From positions 1,042 to 11,680 of the forward strand of contig DMAO01000338.1 of the NCBI GenBank assembly GCA_003446545.1: a stretch of DNA of 10,639 nucleotides, given 5' to 3'. Below are positions 6,000 to 10,639 of this stretch, one piece after another. The position numbers and the translations under genes are program-made. The stretch comes from Sphaerochaeta sp. GTDB lineage: Bacteria > Spirochaetota > Spirochaetia > Sphaerochaetales > Sphaerochaetaceae. The notes under the pieces were generated by a model, which was not told the origin of the DNA, made no database searches, and saw nothing but the letters and a program-made list of their open reading frames with translations. Each line of letters begins with the position of its first letter. The stretch's first letter is position 1.

Positions 6000-7910
6000 A
6001 TGATAATCGTACTCAAGAAACACATAACCGAGGTGCAGCAAGAGAACATCAGGTCCTTCTTGGTTGGCAAGGGTTACACCGTCAAGGAAATCATTGGACA
6101 GGAAGAGACTGTCTTTGGTGCTGTGGGCCAGAGTTCTCTCGATCTTCGTGAGGTTGAGTTACTCGAAGGGGTGGCAAAAGTCATTCCCATCAGCAAGCCC
6201 TACAAGCTCGCTTCACGCGAGCTGAAGAAAGAGGACACCATTGTTACTGTGGGTAAGGTGAAGATTGGAGGCAATCGGGTCGCCATCATCGCCGGTCCCT
6301 GTGCTGTTGAGAGCCAAAAGCAGATCATGGAGATTGCCCAGGCTGTCCGTGATGCCGGCGCCGTCATGTTGCGTGGTGGGGCTTTCAAACCTAGAACCTC
6401 TCCCTATGCCTTCCAAGGCATGGGTGAGGAGGGGCTGAAGTACCTCAAGGAGGCAGGGGAGAAGTATGGCCTGCCTATCACCAGCGAGATTGTCAATCCC
6501 GGTGATGTCGATATGATGGCCAACTATATAGACATGTTCCAGATAGGGGCTAGGAACATGCAGAATTTCGAGCTCTTGAAGGCTGTAGGGAAGACCGGAA
6601 TGCCGGTAATGCTCAAGCGAGGGCTCAGTGCGACCATTGAGGAGTGGCTCATGGCAGCCGAATATCTTATGGCTAGTGGTACCGATCAGATTGTTTTGTG
6701 TGAGCGGGGTATCCGCACATATGAACGTGCAACGCGCAACACCCTTGACTGCAGTGCCATCCCTGTTATCCAGAAAATGACCCACCTGCCGATTATCGGC
6801 GACCCCAGCCATGCTACAGGCATCAGGGATATGGTCAGTCCGATGGCCCTTGCCTTGGTTGCCAGTGGAGCCTCTGGTCTTATGGTCGAGGTGCACAACC
6901 ACCCCGAGTTGGCCTTCAGTGATGGCCCACAATCTCTCTATCCCTCCCAGTTTGAGAAGCTGATGCGTGATTTGCACGCACTTTGTCCGGTGGTAGGCAA
7001 GTCCTTGGAAAGGATTCCCCTTTCCCTTCCCACTGCAAAGAAAGGGGATGCAAAAGGGAAGAAAGCTTCCTCCCTTACGGTTGCATTCCAGGGAGAACGG
7101 GGTGCTTTCAGCGAGCTCGCCATCAGGCGTTCCTTTGATGAGAGTGCCACAACTCTTCCCTGCAAGCAGTTTGGTGATATCTTTGAAGCCCTGATGCAGG
7201 GAGAGGCAACCTATGGTATGATTCCCTTGGAGAACACCCTTGGTGGGACCATCTTCGATACGCTGGACCTTTTGGACCGCTACCCTGATATTCAGGTGGT
7301 AGGGGAACAACAGATCAGGATTGTGCATAACCTCATTACCCTTCCGGGGGCTAAGCTTGAGGATATCAGGAAAGTCTATTCCCATCCACAGGGGCTTGCC
7401 CAGTGTGTGGACTACCTGCGTGGGGAGCTTAGCCAGGCTGAGGCAATCCCTTTCTTCGATACGGCAGGTGCCGTGAACTTTGTGAAGACCTCCAACGACA
7501 AGACTCTCGCTGCCATTGCAGGGTCTCCTGCAGCAGCAGTCCATGACATGGAGATTCTCGCAGAAGGAATAGAGAGTAATCCCCGCAACTATACCAGGTT
7601 CTATATAATCTGCAAGGAGGAGATGGCCCAAGCGTTCCGATCCATCTCGCCTGTTAACCGTGCTTCACTCAGGTTTACTGTCCAAGACCGCCCTGGTTCT
7701 CTGTTTGAAGCCTTGTTGGTCCTTACCAAGCATGGGCTTAATATGAAGAAGCTGGAATCCCGACCCATACCAGGAAAACCCTGGGAGTACTCTTTCTTTG
7801 TGGAGACCGAACTTGGACAGGATGAAGGTTCCTTTGAGCATGCCTTGGATGAACTGAAGAGTTGTTGTGCTTCAGTCCGCGTACTGGGAACGTATACGGC
7901 AGGCATCTAG
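6000..7910 (+). CDS. Fused DAHP synthase (type I-beta) and prephenate dehydratase with ACT domain
   Basis: A 636-residue two-enzyme chain. Residues 1-70 resemble the ferredoxin-like regulatory domain of Thermotoga-type DAHP synthases. Residues 85-337 form the DAHP synthase barrel, which condenses PEP and erythrose 4-phosphate: AGPCAVES at 98-105, RGGAFKPRTSP at 125-135, and likely metal ligands Cys101, His271 (GDPSH), Glu297 and Asp308 (SDGPQS). A lysine-rich linker at about 343-358 leads to prephenate dehydratase, which turns prephenate into phenylpyruvate: VAFQGERGAFSE from 361, PLENTLGGT, and NYTRF at 530-534 with the catalytic-type Thr532. The ACT domain at about 560-636 holds PGSLFEAL and ESRP at 586-589, the phenylalanine-binding signature. 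There is no chorismate mutase segment. ATG 6000 is the only plausible start, because TAG lies in frame at 5988 and no start codon falls between; the nearest GGAGGA (5975-5980) is 19 bases away, unusually far. The frame is continuous across the linker, so this is a true fusion. Feedback by phenylalanine is inferred from the ACT motifs. Confidence 0.93.
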   Translation: MIIVLKKHITEVQQENIRSFLVGKGYTVKEIIGQEETVFGAVGQSSLDLREVELLEGVAKVIPISKPYKLASRELKKEDTIVTVGKVKIGGNRVAIIAGPCAVESQKQIMEIAQAVRDAGAVMLRGGAFKPRTSPYAFQGMGEEGLKYLKEAGEKYGLPITSEIVNPGDVDMMANYIDMFQIGARNMQNFELLKAVGKTGMPVMLKRGLSATIEEWLMAAEYLMASGTDQIVLCERGIRTYERATRNTLDCSAIPVIQKMTHLPIIGDPSHATGIRDMVSPMALALVASGASGLMVEVHNHPELAFSDGPQSLYPSQFEKLMRDLHALCPVVGKSLERIPLSLPTAKKGDAKGKKASSLTVAFQGERGAFSELAIRRSFDESATTLPCKQFGDIFEALMQGEATYGMIPLENTLGGTIFDTLDLLDRYPDIQVVGEQQIRIVHNLITLPGAKLEDIRKVYSHPQGLAQCVDYLRGELSQAEAIPFFDTAGAVNFVKTSNDKTLAAIAGSPAAAVHDMEILAEGIESNPRNYTRFYIICKEEMAQAFRSISPVNRASLRFTVQDRPGSLFEALLVLTKHGLNMKKLESRPIPGKPWEYSFFVETELGQDEGSFEHALDELKSCCASVRVLGTYTAGI

Positions 7911-7911
7911 G

Positions 7912-8481
7912 ATGGGTAAGATTCTGGGCTTTGTACCTTCAAGGTTGGTGATGGGTGTCCTCTCTTCTGATGAGGGAGCACACCCAGAACTCTTTTCCAT
8001 CCTTGAGGGGAAGTTCGGGCCCATCTTGGAGTCTAGCGAGGCTGTTCCCTTTACCTTTACCGATTATTACAATGATGAAATGGGCTCTGAACCTCAAAGA
8101 TTCTTCTTGGTGTTTGAAAGGTTGTATGACCCTTCACTGCTTGCAGAGGCGAAGCTCATTACCAATGAAGTCGAAGAGCAATTCAAGAAAGAGGGAGGCC
8201 GTACCATCAATTTGGATCCCGGCTTGCTCAGTGCAGAGAGCCTTATCCTTGCCACCACCAAGAAAAGCTCCCATCGGATTCCCTTGCAGAAAGGGATCTA
8301 TGCAGAGGTAACTCTCATCTATGGAAAGGGTCAGTTCAACGCCCTTCCCTGGACCTATGCCGACTATAGGAGCAAGGACTTTTGCCTCTTATTCAAGCAC
8401 TATCGAATCGAGTACATGAAAGCTATCAAGGGCCTACAGAGCAAAGTCAGAGCAAATATAATACCTAATAGACAAATATAA
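7912..8481 (+). CDS. DUF4416 family protein
   Basis: A 189-residue soluble protein matching what I know of DUF4416, a family of unknown function found in spirochaetes, deltaproteobacteria and other anaerobes. Shared features are an early PSRLVMGVLSSDE strand, FTDYYNDEMG, a TNEVEEQF helix, NLDPG at 100-104, ATTKKSSHRI at about 113-122, GIYAEVTLIY at about 127-136, and PWTYADYR at about 145-152. The conserved polar residues (Asp102, His121, Arg122, Glu131) suggest a binding or active site, but no reaction is known. The ATG at 7912 comes one base after the stop of the aromatic fusion gene. An open frame runs back to 7867 inside that gene, but the family-like sequence begins at 7912. Tight spacing and lack of a separate ribosome binding site suggest translation coupled to the fusion gene. 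Confidence 0.88.
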   Translation: MGKILGFVPSRLVMGVLSSDEGAHPELFSILEGKFGPILESSEAVPFTFTDYYNDEMGSEPQRFFLVFERLYDPSLLAEAKLITNEVEEQFKKEGGRTINLDPGLLSAESLILATTKKSSHRIPLQKGIYAEVTLIYGKGQFNALPWTYADYRSKDFCLLFKHYRIEYMKAIKGLQSKVRANIIPNRQI

Positions 8482-8496
8482 GCCATCATTCCCCAA

Positions 8497-8640
8497 CGAA
8501 GCGAGAGTAGCGGAAGCCTTGCCATGGTTCCATTACCGAGCGAGTGCCGGGAAAGCAAGGTGAGATACCCCGCCCCTTGGGGCGGAAAAGGAGGCAACGC
8601 ATCCTCTTTCCAGGGCTTGCCCTGGGGTATTGATACCTTT
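8497..8640. repeat. Structured palindromic element, probably a dispersed intergenic repeat
   Basis: The left half has two imperfect direct copies of a CGA(A)GCGAG...GGAAAGC unit (from 8497 and from 8536), with CCTTGC at 8517-8522 able to pair with GCAAGG at 8555-8560. The right half can fold as a closed junction. The outer stem is AAGGT (8557-8561) plus ATACCCC (8565-8571) against GGGGTAT (8624-8630) plus ACCTT (8635-8639). Inside it are a CCGCCCC/GGGGCGG hairpin (8570-8585), an AAAGGAGG/CCTCTTT hairpin (8587-8609) and a CCAGGGC/GCCCTGG hairpin (8610-8625). The inner stems share a few bases with the outer one, so the forms compete. This looks like a REP- or MITE-like element or a structured RNA; copy number cannot be judged from one window. 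No convincing protein is encoded. Confidence 0.45.
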
Positions 8641-8667
8641 CATTAGCAGTGAAGGGCAAATTTTTTT
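8636..8667 (+). terminator. Possible terminator of the aromatic/DUF4416 operon
   Basis: CCTTTCA (8636-8642) can pair with TGAAGG (8650-8655) with one bulged T, and five bases later there is a run of seven Ts (8661-8667). The stem is weak and the T-run is not directly adjacent, so this is tentative. It overlaps the right edge of the structured repeat and would compete with its outer stem. Confidence 0.33.
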
Positions 8668-8873
8668 GTGTGTAGTGAGCAGTACCTTTAATGGGGGATG
8701 AGTTACTATCCTGCTACATACTACCAAACATATGTATACATCTTTGTTACCATAGCAAAAAACCCTTACAAGCCTACTACTAGCACTCAGCTAGGCCGGT
8801 CTACATACCTGTTATGAAATGAGAATCAGTGATGGGTGTATCCCCTACCTTATTCCATTACCCACAACTAGAT
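8668..8873. other. Gene-free AT-richer intergenic stretch
   Basis: No convincing coding sequence, RNA gene or mobile element is visible. Minor structures only: a ten-base perfect palindrome ATGTATACAT at 8732-8741, which could be an operator but has no adjacent start to control, and a GCCTA/TAGGC pairing around 8772-8796. It lies between the 3' ends of two convergent operons, so promoter function is not expected. Confidence 0.5.
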
Positions 8874-8919
8874 AAAAAAGGGGCCATTGCATCAGTCACT
8901 CGACAAGTGCAACAACCCC
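8874..8919 (-). terminator. Intrinsic terminator of the tct operon
   Basis: Read on the minus strand, a twelve-base-pair RNA stem forms between 8919-8908 and 8891-8880: four G-C pairs at the base, three G-U wobbles, then five Watson-Crick pairs. The 16-base loop can pair further as CACU/AGUG. Six Us (8879-8874) follow directly. It sits 22 bases after the tctA stop, the expected place and orientation. Confidence 0.8.
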
Positions 8920-8930
8920 GGGGTATTGAT
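8920..8930. repeat. Second copy of an 11-base repeat edge
   Basis: GGGGTATTGAT here is identical to 8624-8634, the right edge of the structured element. Here it is preceded by CCCC, giving the palindrome CCCCGGGG at 8916-8923. It may be a remnant of a second copy or chance similarity. Confidence 0.35.
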
Positions 8931-8941
8931 TAAGATATTTA

Positions 8942-10447
8942 CTACTTTGTTCGCATCTTCTTCACCAGTTTTATCACAATTGGAGAAAGGATGAGGAAGG
9001 CCGTTATGATGAGGAGGACAGCAGAGATCGGTTTCTCGATGAAGATCTTCGCGCTTCCGTTAGAAATGCTGAAGGCTCTGCGTATCGACTGCTCAAAACG
9101 AGGAGCGAGAACGAAAGCCAGGAGGATTGGGGCTATCGGATACTTATGTTTCTGAATTACGAAGGCGACGACCCCCGCTCCGATCATGAACCAGACATCG
9201 AACATATTGTTGTTCACAGAATAGGCTCCGACGATACAGACAAGAACAATCATGGGAGCAATGATTCCCCTGGGAATCTTGAGAATCGACATCAAGAACG
9301 GGATCATCACAAGCCCTGCAAGAATACAAGCCATATTACCGATGTACATCGAACTGATGAGACCCCAGACAAAGTCGGTCTGCTGGATAAAGAGAAGCGG
9401 TCCGGGCTGAAGCCCCCACATCATTAGTCCTCCAAGAAGTACTGCGGTGGTTCCTGACCCCGGGATACCAAGAGTAAGCAGAGGTGCAAAGGCACCGACA
9501 GCTGCTGCGTTGTTGGCAGCCTCTGATGCAGCAACACCTTCGATGGCCCCATTACCCATTTCAGCAGAATTCTTCCCAGTCTTTTTCTCAAGCACGTAGG
9601 AGAGGAACGACGCGGTCGTTCCTCCTGCTCCGGGAAGGAACCCTACAAAGTTTCCAAGGACGGCGCTCTTCAAAGCCGTAGGAATGACTCTCTTCAACTC
9701 AGAGCGATCAAGAATACTCTCCTTGAGCGTGAGGCGGGGTCCGGTAGTGAGGGAATCACTTTCCTCCTTCTTGGACATCAGATCCATGACCTGGGAAAGA
9801 CCAAACATGCCGATTACCAGGGGTATGAATGAGAATCCACTGAGCAGGTTCACCGAGCCAAAGGTATATCGCCCAATACCTCCGGCCATCGTATCCATTC
9901 CAACGGTCGATATGAGGATTCCAAGGGCTGAGGCTACAATACCCTTGAACGGATCCTCACCAAGTAACCATCCGATTGAAGTGAGTGCGAGAAGGATTAG
10001 TGATGCAATCTCTGCCGGACCGAACTTAAGTCCAATCTTTGCGAGAAGAGGCCCAAAAAGCGTCAGGGTGACGATCCCGATCGACCCTCCGATAAACGAG
10101 GAGATGTTCGCCGTGAACAACGCCTTTCCCGCCTTGCCTTGTCTGCTCATCGGATACCCATCCAAGGCAGTCATCACTGCCGGAGAGTCTCCTGGGATAT
10201 TGAGAAGGATGGCGCTATATGCGCCTCCGTACATGTTTCCATAGTAAATTCCTGCAAGCATAATTATTGCAGAAGAAGGATTCATCTTGAACGTAAGAGG
10301 GAGCAGCAAAGCGACGCCTGTCACTGCTCCAATACCCGGCATCGCCCCGACAAACAATCCCATAAATCCACCGGCGATGGCCAGAAATATATTCATAACC
10401 GTTAAGGAGGAACTGAATCCCTGCATAAGAAGGTCAAAATTACCCAT
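8942..10447 (-). CDS. tctA: Tripartite tricarboxylate transporter, large permease subunit TctA
   Basis: A 501-residue polytopic inner-membrane protein, the normal length for TctA, which imports a carboxylate delivered by the periplasmic TctC protein using an ion gradient. Family signatures: GAMPGIGAVTG at 34-44, NIPGD at 83-87, GFLPGAGGT at 269-277, EGVAASEAANNA at 303-314 and GIPGSGTTA at 327-335. The paired PG-containing re-entrant motifs in each half reflect the family's internal duplication. The C-terminus ends in a last hydrophobic helix and a basic tail. ATG 10447 is supported by an AGGGGAGA ribosome binding site about eight bases upstream, and the tctB stop lies 15 bases before the start. 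Substrate cannot be read from sequence; citrate is only the founding example, and many members carry other carboxylates or sugar acids. Confidence 0.94.
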   Translation of the reverse strand: MGNFDLLMQGFSSSLTVMNIFLAIAGGFMGLFVGAMPGIGAVTGVALLLPLTFKMNPSSAIIMLAGIYYGNMYGGAYSAILLNIPGDSPAVMTALDGYPMSRQGKAGKALFTANISSFIGGSIGIVTLTLFGPLLAKIGLKFGPAEIASLILLALTSIGWLLGEDPFKGIVASALGILISTVGMDTMAGGIGRYTFGSVNLLSGFSFIPLVIGMFGLSQVMDLMSKKEESDSLTTGPRLTLKESILDRSELKRVIPTALKSAVLGNFVGFLPGAGGTTASFLSYVLEKKTGKNSAEMGNGAIEGVAASEAANNAAAVGAFAPLLTLGIPGSGTTAVLLGGLMMWGLQPGPLLFIQQTDFVWGLISSMYIGNMACILAGLVMIPFLMSILKIPRGIIAPMIVLVCIVGAYSVNNNMFDVWFMIGAGVVAFVIQKHKYPIAPILLAFVLAPRFEQSIRRAFSISNGSAKIFIEKPISAVLLIITAFLILSPIVIKLVKKMRTK

Positions 10448-10462
10448 ACTGTGTCTCCCCTT

Positions 10463-10639
10463 TTAGAATATCTGAAAAATAAAACCCTGTGGGAACGGAA
10501 CGCGAAGCCACAATCTGAAGATCCCATAGATGAACAGGGTAAACAGAGTACTTGAAATGAAGGTCTTCATCCATGCATATTTACTGAGAAATCGCATCCA
10601 GATAGATGTAAAAAGGAATACAGTCAATACGATACCGAC
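10463..10639 (-). CDS. tctB: Tripartite tricarboxylate transporter, small subunit TctB, C-terminal part
   Basis: The last 58 codons and TAA stop of a gene entering from the right. The translation is strongly hydrophobic, with two likely membrane segments (from VGIVLTVFLF and from TFISSTLFTLFIYGIF) followed by a short LWLRVPFPQG segment. That LRVP-[LF]-P-x-G ending, directly before tctA, is typical of the four-helix TctB subunit. The binding-protein gene tctC is expected farther upstream, outside the window. Assignment rests on the ending motif and on position. Confidence 0.8.
   Translation of the reverse strand, partial: VGIVLTVFLFTSIWMRFLSKYAWMKTFISSTLFTLFIYGIFRLWLRVPFPQGFIFQIF

Noticed and set aside
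6213..7631. Long open frame of 472 codons on the minus strand opposite the aromatic fusion gene
   Set aside because: It is a shadow of the real gene: the plus-strand frame carries unmistakable enzyme motifs throughout, while the minus-strand product is a composition-driven His/Cys/Gly mixture with no recognisable domain.
8555..8640. tRNA gene, suggested by the cloverleaf-like fold
   Set aside because: The arms lack the T-arm and anticodon-arm consensus, the acceptor-like stem has an internal loop, and the hairpin loops are only two to four bases.
8533..8727. 64-codon minus-strand frame across the structured element, and a similar one at 8400-8597
   Set aside because: The frames run through hairpin arms and T-rich sequence, have no ribosome binding site, and resemble peptides produced by chance from dispersed repeats.
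8482..8941. CRISPR array or known small RNA (SRP RNA, 6S RNA, RNase P, tmRNA)
   Set aside because: There are no regularly spaced repeats and none of the signature sequences of these RNAs on either strand.
9684..10244. 186-codon plus-strand frame inside tctA
   Set aside because: It is antisense to a well-supported membrane protein; Pro/Arg/Ser-rich composition is typical of the complement of a TctA gene.

Overview
The window reads as chromosomal DNA from an anaerobic bacterium. The best guess is a spirochaete of the Sphaerochaeta type. This is inferred from the mix of genes (a COG2122 protein beside metH and metF, a DUF4416 protein, and a DAHP synthase fused to prephenate dehydratase) and the mid-range GC content. 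There is no rRNA or other decisive marker, so the taxonomy is tentative. No tRNA, rRNA, CRISPR array, insertion sequence or riboswitch was recognised.

Left block (1-5267, plus strand): a compact run of the 3' end of a UPF0280/COG2122 gene, cobalamin-dependent methionine synthase metH, methylenetetrahydrofolate reductase metF, and a small four-helix membrane protein. The first two genes overlap by ATGA, the next gap is 4 bases, and the last is 23 bases with a strong ribosome binding site. MetF makes the methyl donor and MetH moves the methyl group to homocysteine. The COG2122 family is linked to anaerobic homocysteine synthesis, so the block may cover homocysteine formation as well as its methylation.

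Middle block: an endonuclease III gene (5259-5933, minus) converges on the met operon with a 9-base overlap. A UUCG-type hairpin just after the met operon lies inside the endonuclease coding sequence. Divergently, after only 66 bases, a 636-residue protein joins a type I-beta DAHP synthase to a prephenate dehydratase with an ACT domain, so the first shikimate step and a late phenylalanine step share one chain. It is followed after one base by a DUF4416 gene.

Right block: a 460-base gene-free stretch (8482-8941) holds a strongly structured, repeat-like element of about 145 bases, a short second copy of its edge sequence, and a good intrinsic terminator for the leftward genes. The last genes, on the minus strand, are a TctA-family permease and the 3' end of its small TctB partner, parts of a tripartite tricarboxylate transporter running in from beyond the window.

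The most interesting points are the homocysteine/methionine gene set, the DAHP synthase-prephenate dehydratase fusion, and the cloverleaf-like repeat.
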